The position numbers and the translations under genes were made by a program. A stretch of DNA of 5,138 nucleotides from an uncultured Eubacteriales bacterium (GTDB taxonomy: Bacteria; Bacillota; Clostridia; Oscillospirales; Acutalibacteraceae): the NCBI GenBank assembly GCA_934726435.1, contig CAKVDR010000029.1, positions 1 to 5,138 on the forward strand, in the 5' to 3' direction. This document shows positions 1-5,080 of the stretch, piece after piece; within the stretch, counting starts at the first letter, position 1, and every line of letters starts with the position of its first letter. The notes beneath the pieces were generated by a model, which was given only the letters and a program-made list of their open reading frames with translations, was not told the origin of the DNA and did no database searches.

Positions 1-1280
1 GGAGCTTTTATGAATCCCGGAAGCTTTGATTTTTCCATGAATTCTTCGTGAGTTTCAGCTTTGTAAGTGAGGCTATTTCTTCTTTCCAAAGCTTTTTGAT
101 ACATTCCGTCTCTAACAGCCTTGAGAAGCTGCGGAATCTTTTCTTTAATAGAATCAAGCGAAACTGCAATCTTTTCAAAGTTATCTCTTCTCACGATAAC
201 GCACTGATTTTTTTCGATGTCTTTCGGGCCGATTTCAAGCCTAAGCGGAACACCCCTCATTTCATGTTCAGCGAACTTCCATCCTGGGCTCTTTTCAGAT
301 GCATCAATCTCAACTCTGCAAACACCTTTAAGACTTGCGAGCAACTCGTTTGCTTTTTCCAAAACGCCTTCTTTATGCATAGCTACAGGAATTATAATAA
401 CCTGAACAGGAGCAATTGCCGGCGGAAGAACAAGGCCTCTGTCATCGCCGTGAGTCATTATTACCCCGCCGATCATTCTCGTCGAACTGCCCCATGAAGT
501 TTGGTAAACATGCTGGCTTTCGTTGTTTCTATCTTGGAAGGTAATATCAAAAGCTTTTGCGAAACCATCGCCAAAATAGTGGCTCGTTGCGGATTGTAGC
601 GCTTTTCCGTCATGCATCATAGCTTCTATTGTGTAAGTTGTTTCAGCCCCGGCGAACTTTTCACTTTCGGTTTTTCTTCCTTTTATAACAGGAATTGCAA
701 GGTGCTTTTCAAAAAATTCGGCATAAACTTCAAGCATTTGGTCAGTTTCTTTCTTTGCTTCTTCGGCGGTTTCGTGGATCGTGTGACCCTCTTGCCAATG
801 AAACTCAACTGACCTTAAAAACGGCCTTGAAGTTTTTTCCCAGCGAACGACTGAACACCACTGGTTAAGAAGCTGCGGTAAGTCCCTCCAGGAATGAACT
901 TTCTTTGAATAATAATCGCAAAAAAGCGTCTCAGAAGTTGGGCGAATACAAAGCGGCTCTTGAAGTTCCTGACTTCCGCCTTTTGTTACCCAAGCAACCT
1001 CCGGTGCAAAACCTTCAATGTGGTCTTTTTCTTTTTGAAGCAAACTTTCAGGGATAAGCATCGGCATTGAAACATTTTTATGGCCAAGTTCTTTGAATCT
1101 TTTATCAAGCAAATGCATCATATTTTCCCAAATAGCATAGCCGTAAGGCTCAATTACCATGCATCCACGCACTGATGAATAATCCATAAGTTCGGCTTTT
1201 TTCACAACATCGGTGTACCATTTTGCGAAATCTTCTTCCATGGAAGTTATTTCTTCCACCATTTTTTTCTCTTTACTCAT
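1..1280 (-). CDS. proS: Prolyl-tRNA synthetase, ProS type 3 (3' end cut by window edge)
   Basis: Cytoplasmic class II aminoacyl-tRNA synthetase that charges tRNA-Pro with proline using ATP. I translated the minus strand from ATG 1280-1278: 426 residues with no stop, leaving the window at position 1. Visible landmarks are motif 1 around residues 60-77 (GHKNVSMPML), the proline-pocket loop RPTSET at 113-118, motif 2 at 146-167 (RWEK, then RPFLRSVEFHWQEGHT), and motif 3 at 271-291 (GGVIMTHGDDRGLVLPP, with Arg281). An anticodon-binding domain follows from about 292. Only about 100 residues separate motifs 2 and 3, so the roughly 180-residue editing insertion of the typical bacterial enzyme is absent. 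This is the short archaeal/eukaryotic-like class, found in many Firmicutes. Family length is about 475-480, so about 50 C-terminal residues (the usual zinc-type tail) lie outside. The start is supported by the typical N-terminus (EEITSMEEDFAKWYTDVV). The identification is firm. Confidence 0.97.
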   Translation of the reverse strand, partial: MSKEKKMVEEITSMEEDFAKWYTDVVKKAELMDYSSVRGCMVIEPYGYAIWENMMHLLDKRFKELGHKNVSMPMLIPESLLQKEKDHIEGFAPEVAWVTKGGSQELQEPLCIRPTSETLFCDYYSKKVHSWRDLPQLLNQWCSVVRWEKTSRPFLRSVEFHWQEGHTIHETAEEAKKETDQMLEVYAEFFEKHLAIPVIKGRKTESEKFAGAETTYTIEAMMHDGKALQSATSHYFGDGFAKAFDITFQDRNNESQHVYQTSWGSSTRMIGGVIMTHGDDRGLVLPPAIAPVQVIIIPVAMHKEGVLEKANELLASLKGVCRVEIDASEKSPGWKFAEHEMRGVPLRLEIGPKDIEKNQCVIVRRDNFEKIAVSLDSIKEKIPQLLKAVRDGMYQKALERRNSLTYKAETHEEFMEKSKLPGFIKA

Positions 1281-1290
1281 TTAAATCACG

Positions 1291-1296
1291 CTCTCT
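1291..1296 (-). promoter_or_regulatory. Ribosome-binding site of proS
   Basis: On the minus strand AGAGAG lies 10 bases before the proS ATG. It is a modest purine-rich Shine-Dalgarno, weaker than those of the ribosomal protein genes here, but no better site or start is nearby. Confidence 0.5.
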
Positions 1297-1317
1297 TTAT
1301 TTTTATCCTGAAACATT

Positions 1318-1346
1318 ATTATACATCATAACGCAATTAAATTAAA
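1318..1346 (-). promoter_or_regulatory. Candidate sigma-A promoter for proS
   Basis: The minus strand carries a perfect TATAAT (plus-strand 1318-1323), with a poor -35 match (TTTAAT, plus-strand 1341-1346) 17 bases upstream. Transcription would begin near 1311, giving a leader of about 30 bases. The -10 is convincing and the -35 is not. The leader is too short for a T-box, so proline-tRNA sensing is not visible here. Confidence 0.4.
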
Positions 1347-1350
1347 TAGC

Positions 1351-1379
1351 TTGAATTATATTGAAAATTATGTTAAAAT
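1351..1379 (+). promoter_or_regulatory. Sigma-A-type promoter of the exported protein gene at 1403
   Basis: TTGAAT (1351-1356) and TAAAAT (1374-1379) are separated by exactly 17 bases. A TG at 1371-1372 makes the -10 an extended element (TGTTAAAAT). Transcription would start near 1386, only about 17 bases before the ATG, so the leader is very short. A second TTGAAA at 1361-1366 with TATTAT at 1382-1387 is spaced only 15 bases and is less likely. The region backs onto the proS promoter, so the two genes are divergently transcribed from a 122-base gap. Confidence 0.6.
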
Positions 1380-1391
1380 AATATTATAAAA

Positions 1392-1399
1392 GGGGGAGG
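1392..1399 (+). promoter_or_regulatory. Ribosome-binding site of the exported protein gene at 1403
   Basis: GGGGGAGG ends three bases before the ATG; if the pairing uses the upstream G run, the spacing becomes normal. It fixes ATG 1403 as the start, giving a complete signal peptide. Confidence 0.7.
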
Positions 1400-1402
1400 A
1401 AA

Positions 1403-2098
1403 ATGAAAAGATTTAAATTTAATTTGCTAATAATTTTAAGTTTGTTTGTTCCTTTTATTTTCAGTCAAAAGGCCTATGCTGACGCTGTTGTAATAAATTT
1501 TAAAAGGTCTTCCTCATGCCCTGGGCATATGTCAGTTATTTCGCAAGATGAAAATGGAAAATGGTTTTATTTTTACTGGGGAAACAAGGCTTCTTACGAA
1601 AAGGAAGTCCCTGCAAATTGCATGAAAAATATTGATGCATTCAATGAATGGCTTTATAAAGTTAGAAAAATTGAAAAGCAAATGCCTTTCAGCGACGGTT
1701 ACTTCATTTTCGGCACATATATCAAAGGTGATTTCACAAAAACAACTGAATATTACCGAAATGAAATTAAAAACTACGAAAAATCGAAATACTCTCTTTT
1801 CTTTAATAACTGCGCCGTGGTTTCAAAAAAAGCGCTCGAAAAAGGCGTTCTAAATAATGGTAAATCTTTTAAATCCCAGATTAAACGTAAACTTAGAAAC
1901 TACATCCCTTTTTGGGACAACCACCCCGATAATTACCGCAAAACCATTGAAAGAAGCTTTGTAGGCACTGAACACCAAGCCCACCCTTCATGGGGAATTG
2001 TGACGGATGAAAAAGTTAAAAAACTTATAATTGAAAAAACCTTATCGTCAAGAATTATAAATGCTTTTCATTCTTCAAAAAGTAAAATTCAAAAATGA
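1403..2098 (+). CDS. Exported protein of unknown family; possible permuted papain/NlpC-P60-like hydrolase
   Basis: 231 residues, family not recognised by name. The first 26 residues form a clear Sec signal peptide: basic MKRFKFN, a hydrophobic core LLIILSLFVPFIF, then a signal peptidase I site after AYA (residues 25-27 read YAD). The mature protein would be secreted or cell-surface associated, with no later membrane segment. Two short blocks stand out: CPGHMSVI (39-46, His42), followed by a WFYFYWG strand, and YSLFFNNCAVVSKKAL (130-145, Cys137). A His-before-Cys order with an NNC motif at a helix start is the layout of circularly permuted papain-fold families (LRAT-like, YaeF/YiiX-like), which cleave amide or ester bonds. 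By analogy His42 and Cys137 would be catalytic. This is inference, and the C-terminal part (after about 160, basic) matches nothing I know. A strong GGGGGAGG ribosome-binding site precedes the ATG by only a few bases. The gene appears to stand alone, with proS divergent upstream and a separate promoter before rplM. Confidence 0.85.
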   Translation: MKRFKFNLLIILSLFVPFIFSQKAYADAVVINFKRSSSCPGHMSVISQDENGKWFYFYWGNKASYEKEVPANCMKNIDAFNEWLYKVRKIEKQMPFSDGYFIFGTYIKGDFTKTTEYYRNEIKNYEKSKYSLFFNNCAVVSKKALEKGVLNNGKSFKSQIKRKLRNYIPFWDNHPDNYRKTIERSFVGTEHQAHPSWGIVTDEKVKKLIIEKTLSSRIINAFHSSKSKIQK

Positions 2099-2114
2099 GA
2101 AAAACATATGTATT

Positions 2115-2134
2115 CGAAAGAAAACGAAAGAAAA
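2115..2134 (+). repeat. Two-copy tandem 10-base repeat
   Basis: CGAAAGAAAA occurs twice head to tail (2115-2124 and 2125-2134), in the gap between the exported protein gene and the rplM promoter. It lies about 35 bases upstream of the rplM -35 element. It could be an AT-rich upstream element or simple slippage. The sequence alone does not decide. No terminator hairpin for the upstream gene is visible in 2099-2167. Confidence 0.5.
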
Positions 2135-2167
2135 ACAGAGCTTTTATAAACTTAAATTAAATTTTTA

Positions 2168-2197
2168 TTGACAATCCCGCACTAAAAGTGATAAAAT
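2168..2197 (+). promoter_or_regulatory. Strong sigma-A promoter of the rplM-rpsI operon
   Basis: A perfect -35 TTGACA (2168-2173) and -10 TAAAAT (2192-2197) are spaced 18 bases apart, with an extended -10 TGA at 2189-2191. AT-rich DNA upstream could act as an UP element. Transcription should begin near 2204, giving a leader of about 35 bases. That is too short for the folded L13 leader known in some Firmicutes, so autoregulation through such a leader is not supported here. Confidence 0.85.
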
Positions 2198-2225
2198 CTA
2201 AGAGTTAGAAATTTTTTTAATAAAT

Positions 2226-2231
2226 AGGAGG
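2226..2231 (+). promoter_or_regulatory. Ribosome-binding site of rplM
   Basis: Perfect AGGAGG seven bases before ATG 2239, as expected for a highly expressed ribosomal protein gene. It settles the start. Confidence 0.85.
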
Positions 2232-2238
2232 AATGTAA

Positions 2239-2682
2239 ATGTCTACATACATGCCTACTGCTCAAACAATCGAGCGCAAATGGTATATTTTAGACGCAGC
2301 CGGAAAACCACTCGGAAGAGTAGCAGTTAAAGCTGCAAATTTACTCCGCGGTAAACACAAAGCATTGTTTGCTCCTCACGTTGACTGCGGCGACCACGTT
2401 ATCATCATTAACTGCGACAAGGCAGTTCTCACAGGTAAGAAACTTACCCAAAAATACCACTATCATCACACAGGATACATCGGCCATTTAAGAAGCATTA
2501 GATACGATGCACTTATGGAAAAAGATCCTGCAAGAGCAATGAGACTCGCAGTTAAAGGAATGCTCCAAAACAACAGTCTCGGACGCAAACAAATCGTAAG
2601 ACTTCGCACAGTTGTTGGAAACAACCACAACCATGAAGCACAAAAACCTGAAGTTTGGACAGATGTGGAGGGAAATAAATAA
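2239..2682 (+). CDS. rplM: 50S ribosomal protein L13
   Basis: Large-subunit protein L13 (uL13), an early-assembly protein that binds 23S rRNA. The 147-residue length is normal for bacteria. Family hallmarks run in order: IERKWYILDAAGKPLGR (11-27), the NLLRGKH block (34-40), VDCGDHVIIIN (48-58) followed by TGKK, the HHTGY segment (76-80), AVKGMLQNN..GR (104-116), and the C-terminal HNHEAQKPE (130-138). The N-terminus MSTYMPTAQTIERKW closely resembles Clostridia versions. It is the first gene of the operon and its stop codon overlaps the rpsI start (TAATG), the conserved L13-S9 pair. The rpsI ribosome-binding site lies inside the end of this gene. Confidence 0.98.
   Translation: MSTYMPTAQTIERKWYILDAAGKPLGRVAVKAANLLRGKHKALFAPHVDCGDHVIIINCDKAVLTGKKLTQKYHYHHTGYIGHLRSIRYDALMEKDPARAMRLAVKGMLQNNSLGRKQIVRLRTVVGNNHNHEAQKPEVWTDVEGNK
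2667..2672 (+). promoter_or_regulatory. Ribosome-binding site of rpsI inside rplM
   Basis: GGAGGG lies nine bases before ATG 2682, within the last codons of rplM. With the one-base stop/start overlap, it suggests translational coupling that keeps L13 and S9 in balance. Confidence 0.75.
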
Positions 2683-3083
2683 TGTATAACAAAACTCCGT
2701 TTTTTTATGGCACAGGAAGAAGAAAACACTCCGTAGCAAGAGTTAGACTTTACAGCGGCAGCGGAAAAATCCAAGTTAACGGACGCGACATAGACGAATA
2801 TTTCGGCCTTGAAACTTTAAAAGTTATCGTTCGTCAGCCTCTCGCCCTTACTGAAACAAACAACAAATTCGATATAATTTGTAATGTTACAGGCGGCGGA
2901 GTTGCAGGTCAAGCAGGAGCAATCCGCCATGGTATTGCAAGAGCTTTATTAGAATGCGACTCAGAAAAATACAGACTCAGCCTCAAAAAAGCAGGCTTCT
3001 TAACACGTGATTCTAGAATGAAAGAACGTAAGAAATACGGTCTTAAGAAAGCTAGAAAAGCTCCGCAATTCTCTAAGAGATAA
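2682..3083 (+). CDS. rpsI: 30S ribosomal protein S9
   Basis: Small-subunit protein S9 (uS9), which sits in the 30S head and reaches the P site with its C-terminal tail. The 133 residues carry the family signatures: YGTGRRKHSVARVRL (9-23), INGRD-like VNGRDIDEYF (32-41), the glycine-rich GGGVAGQAGAIRHGIARAL (71-89), and GFLTRDSRMKERKKYGLKKARKAPQFSKR (105-133). The tail ends in the invariant Lys-Arg whose Arg contacts the P-site tRNA anticodon loop, so the gene is complete. It overlaps rplM by one base. No terminator hairpin follows, so transcription probably continues into degV 73 bases downstream. Confidence 0.98.
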   Translation: MYNKTPFFYGTGRRKHSVARVRLYSGSGKIQVNGRDIDEYFGLETLKVIVRQPLALTETNNKFDIICNVTGGGVAGQAGAIRHGIARALLECDSEKYRLSLKKAGFLTRDSRMKERKKYGLKKARKAPQFSKR

Positions 3084-3156
3084 TTTTTTGAGTTTCATAT
3101 TTACATTACGAGTTTTTCCTGAAAGGTGGATAAATAAGACTGTAGGCTTGTTTTAA
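3084..3156 (+). other. rpsI-degV gap with a displaced Shine-Dalgarno-like site
   Basis: The 73-base gap has no terminator hairpin and no promoter I find convincing; TTTACA at 3100-3105 lacks a partner -10. AAAGGTGG at 3122-3129 is a good Shine-Dalgarno but sits 27 bases before the degV ATG at 3157, and no usable start codon follows it at normal distance. An in-frame TAA (3154-3156) directly before the ATG rules out an upstream extension. A weak imperfect hairpin (3136-3140 with 3145-3149) lies between the site and the ATG. Confidence 0.6.
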
Positions 3157-4017
3157 ATGCTTATGAGTAATTATGTTTTAATAACGGATTCTGCTTCGGA
3201 TTTGCCCTCCAGAATTGCAGAAAGTTTAGAAGTTGAAATTTTGCCCATGAAATACATGGTTAACGATACTCCTTGCATAGACAAGGATTTCGATATGGAA
3301 AATTTCTATAATCTGCTTCGTGGAAAAGCTTTGTCACTCACATCGCAGACAAACGTAGAAGAATTTTCAAGCTACTTTTCCGGATATTTAGAAAACGGTA
3401 AAGACATACTTTATGTAGGTTTTCCGCTGAGTTTGAGCGGTATGAACAACAGTGCAAGGATCGCTGCAAGAGAGCTTTCGGAGAAATATCCTGAAAGAAA
3501 GATTATAGTCATAGATTCCGTGTCTGCTTCAATAGGTCAAGGACTTCTAGTTTATTACGCTGCTCTTAAAAAGAAAAGCGGCGCCACGATCGATGAAGTT
3601 GCTAGCTTTGTGAACGAAAATAAACTAAAATTTTGCCACTGGTTCACGGTGGATGACCTTTATTTCCTCAAAAGAGGAGGCCGAATTTCGCAAGCTACAG
3701 CCGTGGTTGGCAGCATTTTGAACGTTAAACCTCTGCTTAGCATGAACGAAGAAGGCAAACTCTATGTTTTTGATAAAATAAGAGGAAAAAAGAAAGTTTT
3801 AGATTTGATGTCTTCAAAAATAGAAAGCTTAAACTCTAGTTATAAGAAAGTTTTTGTAGGGCATGCAGACTGCCTTGACGATGCAAAGTATGTTGCAGAA
3901 AAAATATCTGCCGAAAACCCTTCCATTGATGTTACAATAACGCACCTTGGTCCGATTATCGGAACTCACACAGGCCCAGGAACGGTGGCACTTGCATTTG
4001 TTGGCAATTCAAGATAA
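3157..4017 (+). CDS. DegV-family fatty-acid-binding protein (FakB-like)
   Basis: Cytosolic DegV/FakB-family protein. Such proteins bind a single fatty acid and, in characterised Firmicutes, present it to the kinase FakA, which makes acyl-phosphate for phospholipid synthesis. The 286 residues span a full family length. Hallmarks: VLITDSASDLP (7-17), TSQ (62-64) in the first ligand loop, the LSLSGMNNSA loop (91-100), VIDS (118-121), the VDDLYFLKRGGRIS signature (165-178), NVKPLL (189-194), KIRGKKK (207-213) and the closing GPIIGTHTGPG (265-275). The pocket loop usually reads TSQPS; here it is TSQTN. ATG 3163 gives a more typical N-terminus (MSNYVLITDS) than ATG 3157, and neither has a close ribosome-binding site, so the start is uncertain by two codons. 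No fakA partner is in the window. It lies between rpsI and rpsT on the same strand and is followed by rpsT after 20 bases, implying co-transcription. Exact ligand and partner cannot be read from sequence. Confidence 0.93.
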   Translation: MLMSNYVLITDSASDLPSRIAESLEVEILPMKYMVNDTPCIDKDFDMENFYNLLRGKALSLTSQTNVEEFSSYFSGYLENGKDILYVGFPLSLSGMNNSARIAARELSEKYPERKIIVIDSVSASIGQGLLVYYAALKKKSGATIDEVASFVNENKLKFCHWFTVDDLYFLKRGGRISQATAVVGSILNVKPLLSMNEEGKLYVFDKIRGKKKVLDLMSSKIESLNSSYKKVFVGHADCLDDAKYVAEKISAENPSIDVTITHLGPIIGTHTGPGTVALAFVGNSR

Positions 4018-4022
4018 AAAAC

Positions 4023-4030
4023 AAAGGAGG
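4023..4030 (+). promoter_or_regulatory. Ribosome-binding site of rpsT
   Basis: AAAGGAGG ends seven bases before ATG 4038, almost touching the degV stop. It is as strong as the rplM site and fits a highly translated gene. Confidence 0.85.
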
Positions 4031-4037
4031 AACATAA

Positions 4038-4271
4038 ATGCCAAATATTAAATCTGCTAAGAAAAGAGTAAAAGTAACAAAAATTAAAACTGCAAGAAAT
4101 AAAGCTTATAAATCTGCACTTAGAACTTTTGTTAAAAATGCTCTTGTTTCAAAAGAAGAAAACGCAGTTAAAATCGCAATTCAAAAGCTCGATCAAGCAG
4201 CTTCTAAAGGAATTATTCACAAAAATGCAGCTGCAAGAAAGAAATCAGCAATAATAGCAAAATGCAAATAA
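4038..4271 (+). CDS. rpsT: 30S ribosomal protein S20 (short form)
   Basis: Small-subunit protein S20 (bS20), a three-helix bundle that binds 16S rRNA at the bottom of the 30S body. Hallmarks are the N-terminal MPNIKSAKKRVKV (1-13), RNKAYKSALRT (20-30), and the diagnostic KGIIHKNAAARKKSAI block (57-72). It is very basic. At 77 residues it is shorter than the usual 85-90. Compared with remembered family members, roughly seven residues (about two helical turns) are missing between the SALRT and KGIIHKN blocks, and the C-terminal tail is also short. The reading frame is intact and the ends are normal, so this looks like a lineage-specific short S20 rather than a broken gene. It is the last gene of the rplM-rpsI-degV-rpsT run and is followed at once by terminator hairpins. 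Confidence 0.96.
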   Translation: MPNIKSAKKRVKVTKIKTARNKAYKSALRTFVKNALVSKEENAVKIAIQKLDQAASKGIIHKNAAARKKSAIIAKCK

Positions 4272-4277
4272 AAACTT

Positions 4278-4299
4278 CCCCTATCTGAAAAGATAGGGG
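4278..4299 (+). terminator. Hairpin 1 after rpsT (perfect 9-bp stem)
   Basis: CCCCTATCT (4278-4286) pairs perfectly with AGATAGGGG (4291-4299) around a GAAA tetraloop, starting seven bases after the rpsT stop. The plus-strand tail (TTAATTAAATT) is a poor U tract. On the minus strand the same hairpin is followed by AAGTTTTTATTT, a better tract, so it may stop transcripts from the right or simply protect the operon's 3' end. Confidence 0.65.
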
Positions 4300-4313
4300 T
4301 TAATTAAATTATA

Positions 4314-4341
4314 ACCACCTGAAAAAATAGGTGGTATTTTT
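4314..4341 (+). terminator. Rho-independent terminator of the ribosomal protein operon (hairpin 2)
   Basis: ACCACCT (4314-4320) pairs with AGGTGGT (4329-4335) around an A-rich eight-base loop, followed by ATTTTTACTTT. This is a standard intrinsic terminator facing plus, placed 15 bases after hairpin 1, and is the likely end of the rplM-to-rpsT transcript. Confidence 0.8.
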
Positions 4342-4350
4342 ACTTTAGAA

Positions 4351-4378
4351 ATAAAAAATCTCCAATGAAACCATTGGA
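4351..4378 (-). terminator. Rho-independent terminator of the minus-strand exported protein gene
   Basis: TCCAATG (4361-4367) pairs with CATTGGA (4372-4378) around a four-base loop. Read on the minus strand, the hairpin is followed by GATTTTTTAT, a good U tract, and begins 17 bases past the TAA at 4398-4396. The plus-strand side has no U tract directly after the stem, so it serves the minus-strand gene. Confidence 0.75.
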
Positions 4379-4395
4379 AATTTAGAAAAATATAG

Positions 4396-5067
4396 TTATA
4401 CTTCTATTGCGCCTATCACCATAAGATACAAGAAAACACATGGTGGTAAGTAGTCACCTACTATTTTACCTATAATTTTATCATTAATTTTTATTACAGC
4501 GCCGGAATGATATTTGGTTTCGTAATCATTAAGAAGAGTTCTCGATTTTTCCTGCTTAAGATCATAGTAGCGCAATTTAAAGAGCTCATTACAAAATTTT
4601 CCTTTTTCTGGGTTATATCCATATGCTATTCTTTTCTGGCCGAACCATCCATAATCAGTAATTTTTGCCACGGGTTGGACGTTGGTTGGTATACAGTCGA
4701 AGGTATTTACACCATTAACTTTTACCAGTTGTAGACGTCTCTCATCCTTAGTCATAGTATCATTTTTACCCGAAAAATTATAAAACGTTTCTGGACCTAC
4801 TAGGGCTCTAGCTAACGCACCAGATTTGTACATTAAAAATTTCTGTTCATAATACTCTGAACTTGGAACAACTACTTCGAATATATGAGTGACTTCTTCT
4901 CCATTTACCATACCTTTAATTTCAAATTTATTATTTTCATCAGTACTACTAAATGTAAAAGCTTTTCTATCACCAATATATATCTCTCCATATGCAGCAC
5001 AAAGTGGTGCACAAGCGGTAAATAAACCTATCACTGCAGCAGTTATTTTACTAAATAATTTTTTCAC
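4396..5067 (-). CDS. Exported protein of unknown function (GTG start)
   Basis: I do not recognise this 223-residue protein. The start is GTG at 5067-5065, chosen because a perfect AGGAGGG lies six bases upstream and because it yields a textbook signal peptide: KKLFSK, hydrophobic ITAAVIGLFTACAPLCAA, and a probable signal peptidase I site near residues 24-26. An upstream in-frame TTG at 5124 would add 19 residues but has no ribosome-binding site. FTAC resembles a lipobox imperfectly (Phe at -3), so a lipoprotein is possible but less likely. The mature part looks beta-rich: GEIYIGDRKAFTFS (27-40), FEIKGMVNGEEVTHIFEVVV (48-67), then a Tyr/Lys/Arg-rich stretch with GYGYNPEKGKFCNELFKLRYYDL-type character (139-170), and a hydrophobic end CVFLYLMVIGAI (210-221), short for a membrane anchor. 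Remaining cysteines are 125, 159 and 210. The gene is convergent to rpsT, with its own terminator. No catalytic motif is visible. Confidence 0.8.
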   Translation of the reverse strand: MKKLFSKITAAVIGLFTACAPLCAAYGEIYIGDRKAFTFSSTDENNKFEIKGMVNGEEVTHIFEVVVPSSEYYEQKFLMYKSGALARALVGPETFYNFSGKNDTMTKDERRLQLVKVNGVNTFDCIPTNVQPVAKITDYGWFGQKRIAYGYNPEKGKFCNELFKLRYYDLKQEKSRTLLNDYETKYHSGAVIKINDKIIGKIVGDYLPPCVFLYLMVIGAIEV

Positions 5068-5073
5068 AAAATT

Positions 5074-5080
5074 CCCTCCT
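5074..5080 (-). promoter_or_regulatory. Ribosome-binding site deciding the GTG start of the minus-strand exported protein
   Basis: On the minus strand AGGAGGG precedes the GTG at 5067 by six bases. This is near-ideal placement and decides the start over the longer in-frame reading from TTG 5124. In that longer reading the same bases would encode Leu-Gly-Gly. Confidence 0.85.

Noticed and set aside
48..812. Several plus-strand open frames of 62-149 residues
   Set aside because: They lie antisense to proS, whose translation is convincing across the whole stretch. They have no ribosome-binding sites or recognisable domains.
1281..1402. T-box riboswitch upstream of proS
   Set aside because: The gap is only 122 bases, shared with a divergent promoter, and lacks the conserved TGGNACCGCG-type antiterminator sequence and a terminator hairpin.
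1632..1853. Plus-strand 73-residue frame inside the exported protein gene
   Set aside because: An out-of-frame shadow of the 231-residue gene, which has a signal peptide and a strong ribosome-binding site.
2198..2238. L13 leader (ribosomal protein autoregulatory RNA)
   Set aside because: The predicted leader is about 35 bases of mostly A/T with no stable stem, too small for the known L13 leader structure.
2466..2774. Minus-strand open frames of 83 and 102 residues
   Set aside because: They overlap rplM and rpsI on the opposite strand, are rich in Cys, Ser and Phe as expected of antisense shadows, and have no supporting signals.
3992..4020. Internal promoter for rpsT (TTGCAT, 17 bases, TAAAAA)
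   Set aside because: Spacing is right but the -35 matches only three of six consensus bases and it lies inside the degV coding end. The predicted start would fall on or near the Shine-Dalgarno.
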